Source: Daejeonella sp. (GTDB taxonomy: Bacteria > Bacteroidota > Bacteroidia > Sphingobacteriales > Sphingobacteriaceae). From it: a DNA stretch of 64,000 bases. A model generated the notes under the pieces. The model was given only the letters and a program-made list of their open reading frames with translations, made no database searches and was not told the DNA's origin. The stretch is from positions 21,807 to 85,806 of the forward strand of contig NZ_JAUYSS010000049.1 of NCBI RefSeq assembly GCF_030695525.1, in the 5' to 3' direction. The position numbers and the translations under genes were made by a program. Positions 25,937-35,663 of the stretch are shown here, one piece after another (within the stretch, counting starts at the first letter, position 1; every line of letters starts with the position of its first letter).

Positions 25937-28012
25937 CCCCAGTTTTTTACGACATTCATCACTCATCAGATTGGAATTCCATTCAGGATACCAGGTCTGA
26001 TCAACCACAACTTTCCGGACTCCCGGTATTTCCGTCAGTGCCCCCACAATCGTTTTTGAAACCGTACGATGCACCACACTTGAACCCCATATAAAGAAAC
26101 TCGATAATGGCCGGCCTCTATGTGGCATAGTCATAAGAACTTTAACCACCCCATCACCCTCTACAGAAAGATTATAAATGTATCCGAGTTCAACAAGGTT
26201 GACATTGGAGATGTACATTTGCTGATCTATACAACTTTTCAAAGCCTCCCATAAAACTGCCTTTGAAATCAGGCTATCCCCGGCTTCTCCGGGTCTTGCC
26301 AGGGAGCGTTTACTTTCTTTGGCAGACGTAATTGTAGCTAAGTCCGAGGAAAAACTGTCCATTGGATTTAAGAGTTCTTTCCGCAGTGCCTCAATTTTAC
26401 CCGGCCCATCCTTTTCGGTAAAAGCAATCGTTACATAAGCATTCTTCTGCCGGAGTATGGCACCCTCTGGTATTGTATGGTTTTTTATTCCATCTATGGT
26501 TGGATGACGGACCCATACCGTTCCGTGCCAGTTATAATAAAACAAGGATGAACCTCCATCCAGAAGGTCCGGTATTACTTCCGAAGAATGATCCAAATAA
26601 AGACCCACAAAAGAGTCTTTTGAATCTTTATTATAGTATCCAAAACCCTTCACACTGTGCTTATTGGCTACATCAACCTCGCCGAACTTTACCTTTTCAT
26701 CAGCGCCTATCCATATACTTCCGGTAAAAGGCTGTCCTGTGAAAACCCATTCGTCATCCCGCATAGTCTGGATAACGAAGGCTTTTACAGCTTTCATTTT
26801 ACTGGATTTAAAGAAGTATGGCAATCCTGAATAAAAGCGATACTCTACATTAATATTTAATCGGGAGGGATTGTAGATGGGATGCAGTGCTGAGTGTGGA
26901 AATCCCCAGCGTCTGACGATCGTACAGATTGGCCCGCGGGTAATCTCGTAATCAGGGCATTCACCCCAATACTGAATCCTGACTTTCATGAAAAAATCTT
27001 CTGCAACATAATCATGTGACCAGTCAATACAAGGAGTTTCGGCATGAGCCGGACCTCCTGCATACAATTCAACACCATGCTCCCTCTTAATCAGCATCCG
27101 CTCCAATTGACCAGTTTGCTTGGAGAGCTTGGCAATAAAATACTGATTTTCAATTTCAAGATCATAGCCTTCACCCCTCACTTCAAGATCTGTTGTATAT
27201 TCAGGTAACTCTGCATCCGGGTTTCCATAGAAAACTAAATACTGACGTTTTTCAGAGCCTTTATTATCAGCCAAAAACATGACTTTACACAACCTCTCAG
27301 ATCCTCTTCTTACTACGCCATACACCTGTGAAGTAACTTCCTTAAGTAATCCATTATCAATTTCTACAACACGAATTTCGCGTGCCAAAGAGTTAACCTG
27401 ATCTGAACGGAAGCCTAATAAAACTTCAACAGGTTCTGCTTGTCTTGGAATTCCGGCTTTTTCCTCCAGAGCAAGAACTTTGTAATATTTCCAGCCTTTT
27501 GCCCAGATTCTCCAGGCTTCCGGAAGGGTAGCAACAATGCCAAATTGATTACCATTAAGCAAGGGTTTACCAGGATCTTCATACTCATTCTGTGCTTGTA
27601 TACCCGTATTCCTGATGGAGTCACTTAAAGAGCGAACCATCCTGAAATCTTTTTCATCCCAGGCCTTCTGCATCAATTTCATTTTATCCTCAAAACTATC
27701 CGAGTGCTTTTTAAACAAATCAGTTTCAGAGGCAACAATATCATTTACAAATTCTTCAACATAATTGTTGTCAAATCCTTTAACCCTATTTGGCAATCCC
27801 ATACTCGCAATTCCAAATAAACCCAGTCCAAGGAACTTCCTTCGCTTCAATTGAAGGTTTGCAGAAGCCATATTTTCTTCAAAATGATGATGAGGATGGG
27901 TGGTGATATTTTTTTCAATACTACCATCCGAATTTTCCATAGCAGCTAAGTCAGAAAAGTTCTTATCAGATTCTATCATGCATTTGAGTTTATCAGAATT
28001 ATAAGCAATCAA
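25931..28012 (-). CDS. Tat-exported protein with C-terminal DUF59-like domain, paralogue A1
   Basis: First member of the five-gene array after SusD (693 residues; an ATG at 27979 is an alternative start). It has the longest extension, including the run HPHHHFEEN, before LKRRKFLG (Arg57-Arg58). It pairs with A2: GECPDYE, GFPHSALHP, and a DUF59-like domain at residues 582-693 with Arg634 at the Cys position. The IDWAHDY motif is IDWSHDY here. The stop codon lies in a 7-base repeat tract, so the final residue(s) may have been set by the repeat. It is separated from SusD by 195 bases carrying a terminator-like hairpin and a second stem-loop. Function unknown. Confidence 0.85.
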   Translation of the reverse strand: MIAYNSDKLKCMIESDKNFSDLAAMENSDGSIEKNITTHPHHHFEENMASANLQLKRRKFLGLGLFGIASMGLPNRVKGFDNNYVEEFVNDIVASETDLFKKHSDSFEDKMKLMQKAWDEKDFRMVRSLSDSIRNTGIQAQNEYEDPGKPLLNGNQFGIVATLPEAWRIWAKGWKYYKVLALEEKAGIPRQAEPVEVLLGFRSDQVNSLAREIRVVEIDNGLLKEVTSQVYGVVRRGSERLCKVMFLADNKGSEKRQYLVFYGNPDAELPEYTTDLEVRGEGYDLEIENQYFIAKLSKQTGQLERMLIKREHGVELYAGGPAHAETPCIDWSHDYVAEDFFMKVRIQYWGECPDYEITRGPICTIVRRWGFPHSALHPIYNPSRLNINVEYRFYSGLPYFFKSSKMKAVKAFVIQTMRDDEWVFTGQPFTGSIWIGADEKVKFGEVDVANKHSVKGFGYYNKDSKDSFVGLYLDHSSEVIPDLLDGGSSLFYYNWHGTVWVRHPTIDGIKNHTIPEGAILRQKNAYVTIAFTEKDGPGKIEALRKELLNPMDSFSSDLATITSAKESKRSLARPGEAGDSLISKAVLWEALKSCIDQQMYISNVNLVELGYIYNLSVEGDGVVKVLMTMPHRGRPLSSFFIWGSSVVHRTVSKTIVGALTEIPGVRKVVVDQTWYPEWNSNLMSDECRKKLGI

Positions 28013-28128
28013 ATTTTAAAATGAACAGCCAACAAATTCTAAGGATAGGTCAAAAACCACTATTTAAAATTTGAAAATTAAGGCAAAAAATTTCAAATCA
28101 TCATCAATACCAATTGATGGGTAAATTA

Positions 28129-28156
28129 GGGTATACCTGCTTTCGCAGGTATACCC
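28129..28156 (-). promoter_or_regulatory. Stem-loop between SusD and paralogue A1
   Basis: Exact 12-base inverted repeat (28129-28140 and 28145-28156) with a 4-base TTTC loop; in the minus-strand RNA the loop is GAAA, a very stable GNRA tetraloop. No U-tract follows. It could protect the susCD message or set the expression step between susD and the downstream array. Confidence 0.55.
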
Positions 28157-28180
28157 GGGGTATTATGATGATGCATTTTT

Positions 28181-28209
28181 AAAAAAGTACCTTTCTTGGA
28201 AGGGTACTT
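28181..28209 (-). terminator. Terminator-like hairpin overlapping the SusD stop codon
   Basis: Arms 28185-28195 and 28199-28209 pair over 11 bases (one wobble) around a 3-base loop. In the minus-strand RNA the stem contains the SusD stop codon (28208-28210) and is followed by a U-run (plus-strand A at 28181-28186). It should cause at least partial termination between susCD and the five paralogues. Confidence 0.6.
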
Positions 28210-29779
28210 AGTTTGATTTTGATTTATCCCACCACAAACGGGTAGCCACGTTATCAGGACCACCACCAAGCAATGGAACCGCTGCCTTTACTGCAGCACC
28301 ATTAGCAATGATTTCCCTGTCGAGGAAGGATATTCTCCGGATCATCTTATCCGGTGTTATATCAGGATTTTGAGAATTTAACAGAGGATAAAATTTTGGA
28401 TACCCAGATCTTCTGATACTTGCCCATGCCTCATGACCTTCCGGGAAAAGAGCAATCCATTTCTGGGTTCCGATTTGTTCACGTTGTCTTTCAGTATTAG
28501 TTTCCCATTTTACCGGAATATCTGTTAAAGGGGGAGTAGGGAACAGATTATCAGGTGCGATAGGTAGACTTGTACCATTAACATAAGCAGAAATAACTGC
28601 CGCACTGGTAATGCCATGTTCACGCAATGAAGTTTCTATCCCCATCTCATAAAGTTCTTTGGCGGTACCACCCATATTCCAGCCATTCAATGCTCCTTCG
28701 GACCTAAGAAAATAAGCCTCAGAGGCATAAAAAACAACCTGAGGAGTTGTAGTCATCGTGGCAGAAGCATACTTTGGACCAACTGCTGAATTATTGTTAA
28801 TACTATTTGCAGGCAAATTTTGTTGAGCAACGGTCATTCCGTTTCTAACACCACGGAACTTACCATCGGTTAGTGCAGGGCTCCAAAATACAGGTAGCCT
28901 TGGGTCATTATAACCAACTAATAAACTTTCCATGGTAGTACTCATCCGAGAGCCATTTCTACTCATAAAATTGTTCAGTCCATTGTTAAAATCTGCATTA
29001 GTTGCAAAATGGGCTCCATCTGAAGCCTGTGTCATCACCCCGGCAGCAAATGCCTTCTCTGCTTCCAATTTAGCTTTAGCAGGCTCTACATCCGAAATTC
29101 TTAATGCCAAACGCAGGCGCAAGGTATTTCCAAACTTTAACCATTTAGCATTATCTCCATTATAGATACGATCTGCTGTTGCAAATGAAGGTTTAGTTAA
29201 ATTATTTTTGAGATCTGTAGTTGCTTCATCCAGTTCTTTGAAGAAATCAAAATAAATACTCTTTTGATCATCGTAACTCACAACTGTAGTATCCTTACCA
29301 ATTTTGGAATATGGAATCGGACCCCATTGGTCAGTCACACGCATAAAACAGAAAACTTTCCACATTCTGGCAATTGCATTCATGCTAGGTTCTTTTCCAC
29401 CTTTAGTTGCCTCGATAATGTTTACTAATTTAGGCATTGCATTTACATAGGTTCCAGGCCAAATGTCCTGCCATCTTTGAACAATAACATATCTGTGAGA
29501 CTCCTGATTGATGTTTGTGCCGGCAAAATGTTGAGAGTATACTCCAGGAAACAAGAGCATACTCGTTTCGTTATAACCTATTCCACCTCCGGCTACTAAT
29601 GCACCGGGGAATAAACTACGTAAATCCGGAGCAGTCAGTTCCAATAAACCATCCGGTCTTCTGTTTATTTCATCGAAATTTTTTGTACAGGCAGTCAGTA
29701 TTACGATTGGTGCCAAAAATAGCACCATTCTGATGGCCCACTTTCTATATAATGATTTTTGAGTTTTCATTTTATTCAA
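28208..29779 (-). CDS. SusD/RagB-type nutrient-binding outer-membrane lipoprotein (locus A)
   Basis: A 523-residue surface lipoprotein. The lipobox ILTAC is followed by TKNFDEINRRPDG, the usual start of the SusD-like group found with TonB-dependent SusC partners. It would bind the extracellular ligand and hand it to SusC at 29823, 43 bases upstream in the same operon. C-terminal motifs (TEKQRE-like TERQREQIGTQKWIALFPEGHEAW) are also typical. It resembles the SusD of locus B along its whole length, so the two loci probably recognise related ligands. The exact glycan cannot be deduced. Confidence 0.93.
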   Translation of the reverse strand: MNKMKTQKSLYRKWAIRMVLFLAPIVILTACTKNFDEINRRPDGLLELTAPDLRSLFPGALVAGGGIGYNETSMLLFPGVYSQHFAGTNINQESHRYVIVQRWQDIWPGTYVNAMPKLVNIIEATKGGKEPSMNAIARMWKVFCFMRVTDQWGPIPYSKIGKDTTVVSYDDQKSIYFDFFKELDEATTDLKNNLTKPSFATADRIYNGDNAKWLKFGNTLRLRLALRISDVEPAKAKLEAEKAFAAGVMTQASDGAHFATNADFNNGLNNFMSRNGSRMSTTMESLLVGYNDPRLPVFWSPALTDGKFRGVRNGMTVAQQNLPANSINNNSAVGPKYASATMTTTPQVVFYASEAYFLRSEGALNGWNMGGTAKELYEMGIETSLREHGITSAAVISAYVNGTSLPIAPDNLFPTPPLTDIPVKWETNTERQREQIGTQKWIALFPEGHEAWASIRRSGYPKFYPLLNSQNPDITPDKMIRRISFLDREIIANGAAVKAAVPLLGGGPDNVATRLWWDKSKSN

Positions 29780-29822
29780 TTTAATATTGATAATAATATT
29801 TAATTCAAATAGTTGTTAGCTA

Positions 29823-32800
29823 TCAGAATGTTGCGTTCAGGCTAAGACCAATATTACGGGTTGTAGGTAAAGAAGAATATTCCATACCACCCCTATTAGT
29901 TACTGCTGTAGCAATCTCAGGATCGTAAGGCGCATATTTCTTTAAGAATAGCAGATTCCTTCCAACCAGAGATAATCTGGCATTTTTAATAAATCCTGAT
30001 TTTTGAACAAACTGATTTGGAATTTTGTACCCAAACACCACTTCTCTCAGCCTAAGGTTAGTCGCAGAAAAAGCATAAAAGTCTTTTGCAGGAGTTCTGT
30101 TACCTAATGATTGCCAGTATCTTTCTGCAGTAATTGATGTTGTGTTTTTTACACCGGCTGTAGTATAACCATCCACAACAATCCCGGTTTCTCTATATTG
30201 AAGAGAATTTTTCGAGTTACCACTCACATCCATTGCAGCCAAAGTACCGGCTACAACTGTACCGCCATTTCTGTAATCTAATAAGAAACTGAGGTTAAGA
30301 TTTTTAAAAGTGAATGAATTGTTGACACCAAGCATATAATTAGGATTATAATTTCCTGCATAAGCTGTTTTCCCGGTAAGAATTGGAACACCTGCAGGAC
30401 TAACTAACCTTCTGCCTTGTGCATCTTTACTCCATTCGGCCATATACATTTCTCCAAAGGACTTGCCTTCTTCAACTGTTTCGAGCACCTGTCTGTCATC
30501 ACCTAAAACAGCTGTTTTAAGTCTCTCAGACAATCTAACAACTTTATTAACATTTTTAGAGAAGTTAAGCATCATGTCCCATGAAAAACTCTGATTTCTA
30601 ATTGGCGCACCACTTAACATAATTTCTACACCACTATTCCGGATCAATCCGGCATTGATATACTGAGAACTAAAGAGTGTAGCATTTGGAACAGCCAAAG
30701 CAATTAACTGGTTTTCAGTATTAGATCTATAATAAGTAACATCAAGCCCTATCCGGTTGGTAAAGAATCGCCAGTCTAACCCGGCTTCAAATGAAGTAGT
30801 AATTTCCGGTTGATAATTCCCGAGTGATCTAACACTAGGAGTATTTATGGCACCACCAGCCCCTACCGAAAAATAATTATCAGTCAAATATTGTCGACCT
30901 CCGTAACCTGCTTTTGCGTAGGTTGTTCTAAGCTTACCATAAGAAACCCAAGATGGTAAATCAATCATATCTGTGATTATTGCCGTTAAACCTACTGAAG
31001 GGTAGAAATAAGATTGATTCTCTTTCGGTAGTGCCGAAGACCAATCGTTTCTTGCAGTAACATCAAGATAGAGGTAATCTTTAAAGGATAAGGTAGAAGT
31101 AGCATATAAAGATTGAACTTGAGGCTCTCTACCAATTACGTTTGTAGTTCTTGGATTCTTCGCATTAGACATGAAGAAGAAATCAAGCTTATTCAAACCA
31201 TTTGCATTGGTATTGATAGATTCATATTTAGTTTCCTGAATTGAACCTCCAAGATATCCGTTTAAATTAAAATCCTTAGTAATGTTTCTTTTGAACGACA
31301 ATAATGCATCCACATTAGTGAATCTTCTATTTCCGGCATAAAGTTCAAAATAGTTTCCATTTCCTGAAAGTTCATACGAATCATTGTGCATTCTATTTTC
31401 CGTACTCATATCAGTTCTATCCATACTCCCTCTTACCTGAAAATCCAGCCAGTCATTAAACTTATACTTTGCTTGTATCAGGCCAATCATACGACGCTTT
31501 TGCTCAAAGAAAACCTGCCTGTTCATCTTCCAATATGGATTCGATAAGTAAATAGAGCCTGGAAGCCAATAGCTTTGTCTAAGGTTACCCAAAACATCAG
31601 TATATTCGAAATTCTGCATTTCACTTAGTGGAATTGAAGCCGGAGCATGATATATACTACCTGTTGCATCATTTCTTTCGCCAGTAAAGGGCTTATTATC
31701 AACATCTTCAACGATATAACTTAGCTTGGTGAAAAATGAAAGTTTGTCAGTAATACTGTTATCTATCTTGAAATCAAAATTATGTCTGTCTAAAACATGG
31801 TTTCTAAGAATACCATTCGCCTTATTATTACCATATGAAAAATAGGTTTGCATTTTCTCACTACCACCACTAATTCCTAAGGTATTTGTCAAACTTGATC
31901 CATCACGATAAAAATCTTTTATACGATCAGGCTGACCTTGCATAGGCACTTGCTTACCATTCCATAATGTGATTGTTTGTCCTGTAATTTTTGGACCCCA
32001 GCTGGTTTCAGAGTTTGCATTATAAACACCTCCAGCACCTTGCCCGTACTCTGACTGTACTTCAGGAAGGATAAATGGGCGATCAATAGTTGTATTTCCG
32101 GTATAATCAACGGTAATTTTACCTGATTTTCCTCTTTTGGTTGTGATAATGATTGCACCATTTTGTCCCAAACTTCCATATAATGCAGCTGCTGAAGCAC
32201 CTTTGAGGATAGTCATAGATTCGATATCATCACTATTCAACATACCTATACCATCACCACCATCCCGACTTCCATGTGTACCACCAGTTCCTACCTCACG
32301 ACTAGTATTGTCCATTGGAACACCATCAATAACATATAATGGTTGGTTATTACCGAATACAGAGCGTTGACCACGTAAAACAACATTTGATGAACTACCC
32401 GGGCCGGTTGCATTCTTGGTAATAGTTACACCGGCAACCTTTCCAGCCAGGGAATTAATCAGATTTGTTTCTTTAGCCTGATTAAGATCAGCTGTTTTAA
32501 CAGTCTGAGCAGCATAGTTTAAGGATTTAGAGGATCTTTCGATACCCAGAGCGGTTACCACAACCTCTCCAAGCATTTGAGAATCTTCAATGAGGGTAAC
32601 ATTAATAATTGTTCTTCCATTCACAGCAACTTCCTGACTTAAATAACCTATATAACTAAAAACCAAAGTCCCGTTATCAGGTGCATTCAGGACAAAATTT
32701 CCCTGAGCATCTGTTGTTGTTCCAACTGCGGTACCTTTTACCCGGACACTAACACCGGGAAGGGTTTCTCCTTTTGAGTCAACAACCTTACCACGGATAT

Positions 32801-33290
32801 CCATTAAAAGGTAACTAGTATTTTTCAATGCTTTCTTTGCTTTTCCAGATAATTTCTCGCTGATTACTATGGTTTTATTTTCAATACTGTAATCCAATGG
32901 CTGATCATTAAAAAGAATAGCTAAAGCCTCCGATAATTCGGTGTCAACAATCTTTAAGGTTACCGGCTTGGCTGTTTTTAACAGATTCAAATCATAAAAA
33001 AACACATAGCCTGTTTGCTGTTTAATAGTAGAGAAAAACTCTTCAAGAGGGGCATGTTTACCTGTTAAGGTTACTTTTTGTGAATATCCTTTGGAATAGA
33101 CATTCATGAGAGCAACCATGATTAAGATGAACGTCAGTTTCATAATCCGTCCGATTTGTTTGTAAAGCGACTTTTTTACCAAATTATCAGCAATCTGGTG
33201 TTGCTCTGTATGGTCCAAGCAGCCTGATTCAAGGCAAACTTTTGACCGAGTATTGATATTACAATACTCTTTATTAGTTAGAGAATTCAT
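29823..33290 (-). CDS. SusC-type TonB-dependent transporter with STN domain (locus A)
   Basis: A large outer-membrane transporter (1155 residues from the ATG at 33290; upstream in-frame ATG at 33332). Order: N-terminal extension and signal peptide (LTFILIMVALMNVYSKGYSQ); STN/secretin-like domain that contacts FecR-type anti-sigma factors; carboxypeptidase-regulatory-like domain (GKVVDSKGETLPGVSVRVKG); plug with NNQPLYVIDGVPMDN; and a beta-barrel ending in ...NIGLSLNATF. With SusD it imports an oligomeric ligand using TonB energy, and the STN domain signals ligand arrival to the FecR/sigma pair encoded just upstream. Paralogous to the SusC of locus B. Confidence 0.93.
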   Translation of the reverse strand: MNSLTNKEYCNINTRSKVCLESGCLDHTEQHQIADNLVKKSLYKQIGRIMKLTFILIMVALMNVYSKGYSQKVTLTGKHAPLEEFFSTIKQQTGYVFFYDLNLLKTAKPVTLKIVDTELSEALAILFNDQPLDYSIENKTIVISEKLSGKAKKALKNTSYLLMDIRGKVVDSKGETLPGVSVRVKGTAVGTTTDAQGNFVLNAPDNGTLVFSYIGYLSQEVAVNGRTIINVTLIEDSQMLGEVVVTALGIERSSKSLNYAAQTVKTADLNQAKETNLINSLAGKVAGVTITKNATGPGSSSNVVLRGQRSVFGNNQPLYVIDGVPMDNTSREVGTGGTHGSRDGGDGIGMLNSDDIESMTILKGASAAALYGSLGQNGAIIITTKRGKSGKITVDYTGNTTIDRPFILPEVQSEYGQGAGGVYNANSETSWGPKITGQTITLWNGKQVPMQGQPDRIKDFYRDGSSLTNTLGISGGSEKMQTYFSYGNNKANGILRNHVLDRHNFDFKIDNSITDKLSFFTKLSYIVEDVDNKPFTGERNDATGSIYHAPASIPLSEMQNFEYTDVLGNLRQSYWLPGSIYLSNPYWKMNRQVFFEQKRRMIGLIQAKYKFNDWLDFQVRGSMDRTDMSTENRMHNDSYELSGNGNYFELYAGNRRFTNVDALLSFKRNITKDFNLNGYLGGSIQETKYESINTNANGLNKLDFFFMSNAKNPRTTNVIGREPQVQSLYATSTLSFKDYLYLDVTARNDWSSALPKENQSYFYPSVGLTAIITDMIDLPSWVSYGKLRTTYAKAGYGGRQYLTDNYFSVGAGGAINTPSVRSLGNYQPEITTSFEAGLDWRFFTNRIGLDVTYYRSNTENQLIALAVPNATLFSSQYINAGLIRNSGVEIMLSGAPIRNQSFSWDMMLNFSKNVNKVVRLSERLKTAVLGDDRQVLETVEEGKSFGEMYMAEWSKDAQGRRLVSPAGVPILTGKTAYAGNYNPNYMLGVNNSFTFKNLNLSFLLDYRNGGTVVAGTLAAMDVSGNSKNSLQYRETGIVVDGYTTAGVKNTTSITAERYWQSLGNRTPAKDFYAFSATNLRLREVVFGYKIPNQFVQKSGFIKNARLSLVGRNLLFLKKYAPYDPEIATAVTNRGGMEYSSLPTTRNIGLSLNATF

Positions 33291-33354
33291 ACATTTGTTT
33301 GTTTTGTTAATAAATAATCTTTGTGCAATCAATTTTTATTTTAGCTAAACAATG

Positions 33355-33380
33355 ACCAGAGGCGCTCCAACGCTTCTGGT
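33355..33380 (-). promoter_or_regulatory. Hairpin in the FecR-SusC interval (locus A)
   Basis: Arms 33355-33364 and 33371-33380 pair over 10 bases with one G-U; outer AAACAA/TTGTTT bases can extend the stem past a 2-base bulge. In transcription order an A-rich run, then the hairpin, then the SusC leader follow. Locus B has a similar arrangement at 57743-57766. Possible processing or translation-control element of the susC message. Confidence 0.4.
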
Positions 33381-33404
33381 TTGTTTTTTTTCTTTAGTAA
33401 ACCT

Positions 33405-34694
33405 TTATCGCATTACTATTACCTCCCTTCCCTCTAAACGAAAATGAACTTTTGTCTTTTCCAATATTTTAAGTACCTGTAAGAGACTTAAATTCCGTTC
33501 AATTTCACCTCCAAACCGATAATTAGGAAGATCGCCTTCATAAACTACCGATACATCATACCAGCGTTCAATCTGTCTCATGACTGTTTTTATATCTGCT
33601 TCATCAAACTGAAAATAACCTTCTTTCCATGCTACCGCTTCATTTGTATTTTTCAAATTTATTACCTCCATCTGCTCACTTAACTTAGATTGTTCTCCCG
33701 GTTTTAGTAATTGTGAGATATTTGTCCGCAGATCAGAGACTCTTACACTGCCTTCGAGTAAGGTTGTATTTACAGTTGGTTCATCCAGATAGGCATTGAT
33801 ATTAAAATGAGTACCAAGTACCTGTACAACCTGATTTCTTGTATTTACCTCAAAGACTTTTGATTGATCAGGCGATACTTCAAAATAAGCTTCACCTTTG
33901 AGCTCAACCTGCCTCTTGGATCCGTTGAACACTGTTGGGAAACGAAGTGAGGATGCAGCATTTAACCACACCTTGCTCCCATCAGGCAATTTAATCTGAA
34001 ATTTACCTCCTTTTGGTGTTTCTATGGTGTTATAGATTACAGGAGTGTTTTGTTCTTCTATTAGCGGATCCTTAACTTCGTTTAGGAATGAATAAATTAC
34101 TTCTCCTTCAGCTGCCTTTAACACACTATTTCCACCTTGATTTGCCAGAATTCCATTTTTAGCATCATCTAAAATAATTTTCGTGCCATCACCAAGGGTA
34201 AGTATTGCCTTATTTTCACCTGCCTCGATATCATTAACAACTACAGTCTGTGTATTTTCACTTTCGGGAACAGAAGAAATTCTTCTTTCAGTTGGAGTCA
34301 ATTTGGGTTCTTCAATTATATTCTCAGCAACAGGCAGCAGGATTTGCTTTGTTTCTGAACGAAAAAAAAGTCCGGCAGTTATAACAGCAATTATGAGAGC
34401 AGCAACGGCAAACCATTTATGAGTATAATAAGACTGAGAAGAAACAGGATCAGAAATATTCTGGTTAATCTCTGCAAAGATTCTCTTTTTTAGCTCCTGA
34501 TCACTTTCAGCATAATCATTGGGGATATAAATATCATTATCCTGATCACTATTATACCATTGGAAAAATTCCTCACTTTCCTGTGGACTTATAGTATGAT
34601 TGAGCCATTTCTCGGCTAATTCCTGATATCGCTCGTTTGAACTTAAAGGTTTCATCAAAGGGGTCTTTATATACAAGTCCCTCAACCTGTACAT
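33405..34694 (-). CDS. FecR-type anti-sigma factor (locus A)
   Basis: A 429-residue single-pass inner-membrane protein. A cytoplasmic N-terminal part (about 1-90) should hold the sigma factor; the membrane segment WFAVAALIIAVITAGLFF lies near residues 93-110; the periplasmic part has the FecR core (LPDGSKVWLNAASSLRFP, GEAYFEV, VLGTHFNINAY) and a C-terminal DUF4974-like region that meets the STN domain of SusC. It lies 41 bases after the sigma gene. When SusC is occupied, it should release or activate the sigma factor to raise expression of locus A. Confidence 0.92.
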   Translation of the reverse strand: MYRLRDLYIKTPLMKPLSSNERYQELAEKWLNHTISPQESEEFFQWYNSDQDNDIYIPNDYAESDQELKKRIFAEINQNISDPVSSQSYYTHKWFAVAALIIAVITAGLFFRSETKQILLPVAENIIEEPKLTPTERRISSVPESENTQTVVVNDIEAGENKAILTLGDGTKIILDDAKNGILANQGGNSVLKAAEGEVIYSFLNEVKDPLIEEQNTPVIYNTIETPKGGKFQIKLPDGSKVWLNAASSLRFPTVFNGSKRQVELKGEAYFEVSPDQSKVFEVNTRNQVVQVLGTHFNINAYLDEPTVNTTLLEGSVRVSDLRTNISQLLKPGEQSKLSEQMEVINLKNTNEAVAWKEGYFQFDEADIKTVMRQIERWYDVSVVYEGDLPNYRFGGEIERNLSLLQVLKILEKTKVHFRLEGREVIVMR

Positions 34695-34735
34695 ATCCCT
34701 TAGTGCATTTAAAATTATTTTTTGTTTAAATAAAA

Positions 34736-35299
34736 TTACAGGAAAATCTGACCCAGGCCTGTTCTCAAAGACTTGAGAGCTTTACTGATATGGGCTTCAA
34801 CAGTTTTTTCAGAAATACCGAATTCTTCAGCAATTTGCTTTTGAGAATAACCATCTTCGCGGCTTGCTTTATATACCAGACGACATTTTTCAGGAAGATT
34901 AGCAACGAGAATTTCTAATCTTGACCTTAATTCAACAAATTCATACCAATCATCTGTTGAATTAGCCATAAGAGGAATAACATTTTGGCTATGAACAGCA
35001 TATTTATTATATTGATTTCGCTTTGCCAGGATCTTGATGACTCGGTATTTTGCTGATACAGACAAATAAGCATTCAGGCTTGAAGTAATAACAATCTCTT
35101 CCCTTCTATTCCAAAGGGATATGAAAATATCCTGTACAATTTCCTCGGCCTCTTCGAGTTGTCCAATTTTATTGGAAGCTACAGTAAAAATATTTTTCCA
35201 ATACCGGTTATATATTTCAGCAAAGGCAGATCTGTCCCCTGATCTTAATAGATCAAGCAATTCATTATCAGAATAGGTTGAATAGGTAGACATTTCCAT
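34736..35299 (-). CDS. ECF sigma factor (locus A)
   Basis: A 187-residue ECF-type (Bacteroidota FecI/SigW-like) sigma factor. Region 2 is at about residues 22-85 (FAEIYNRYWKNIF, EEIVQDIFISLWNRR) and region 4 at about 130-182 (LPEKCRLVYKASREDGYSQKQIAEEFGISEKTVEAHISKAL, shown in part). It is the first gene of locus A and is paired with the FecR anti-sigma factor. A second in-frame ATG two codons downstream is an equally good start. It presumably directs transcription of its own operon in response to SusC-bound ligand. Confidence 0.93.
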   Translation of the reverse strand: MEMSTYSTYSDNELLDLLRSGDRSAFAEIYNRYWKNIFTVASNKIGQLEEAEEIVQDIFISLWNRREEIVITSSLNAYLSVSAKYRVIKILAKRNQYNKYAVHSQNVIPLMANSTDDWYEFVELRSRLEILVANLPEKCRLVYKASREDGYSQKQIAEEFGISEKTVEAHISKALKSLRTGLGQIFL

Positions 35300-35397
35300 T
35301 ATTAATATTCTAATTTAACAAATAAAAATCCAATGTGAAAAATAAAAAAAATCTGAAAAAAAAATTGACTGGATAATATTTTAGATATTTATACTTA

Positions 35398-35412
35398 GTG
35401 TCATTATGACAC
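35398..35412. promoter_or_regulatory. Short palindrome upstream of the locus A sigma gene
   Basis: Seven-base arms GTGTCAT/ATGACAC around a single T lie about 100 bases before the sigma start and 30 bases after the stop of the small lipoprotein gene. It could be an operator for a dimeric regulator, or a short RNA hairpin at the end of locus B; it lacks a U-tract. Confidence 0.25.
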
Positions 35413-35441
35413 GATTTATAAAATATCAGCAAATAAAATAT

Positions 35442-35651
35442 CTATCTGAGTGCTTGCTTCAACCCTGGTTTTGCAGGAAATCTGGATGGTTTATTTGAAC
35501 AACAGGCAGGAAGTGTTGTCCTCACTTTCAACACTTTTTCAGGTGTTTTTCCCGTCTGATTTTCAAGACTATAATCTGTACATGAAAAGCTTAGGAAAAT
35601 AAGCGGTATCAGCATGATTACTCGTTTCCTGAACAAAATATTACTCATCAT
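35442..35651 (-). CDS. Small Cys-Cys lipoprotein next to the FGE gene
   Basis: A 69-residue protein with a lipoprotein signal (LIFLSFSC, Cys24). The mature part is only about 45 residues and ends with the basic/proline-rich motif LPACCSNKPSRFPAKPG, containing two adjacent cysteines. It begins 12 bases after the formylglycine-generating enzyme gene, the last gene of locus B. FGE enzymes need Cu(I), so the Cys-Cys motif could be a metal-delivery or redox helper, but this is inference only. No known family is recognised. Confidence 0.6.
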   Translation of the reverse strand: MMSNILFRKRVIMLIPLIFLSFSCTDYSLENQTGKTPEKVLKVRTTLPACCSNKPSRFPAKPGLKQALR

Positions 35652-35663
35652 GATTATAGAAGA

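Noticed and set aside
17509..28012. Naming the large central region a polysaccharide lyase or mutarotase-like supersandwich
   Set aside because: Strand-rich pattern and motifs such as GPICTIIRRWG and EYRFYAGLPYF are suggestive, but no catalytic signature is recognisable; kept as unknown.
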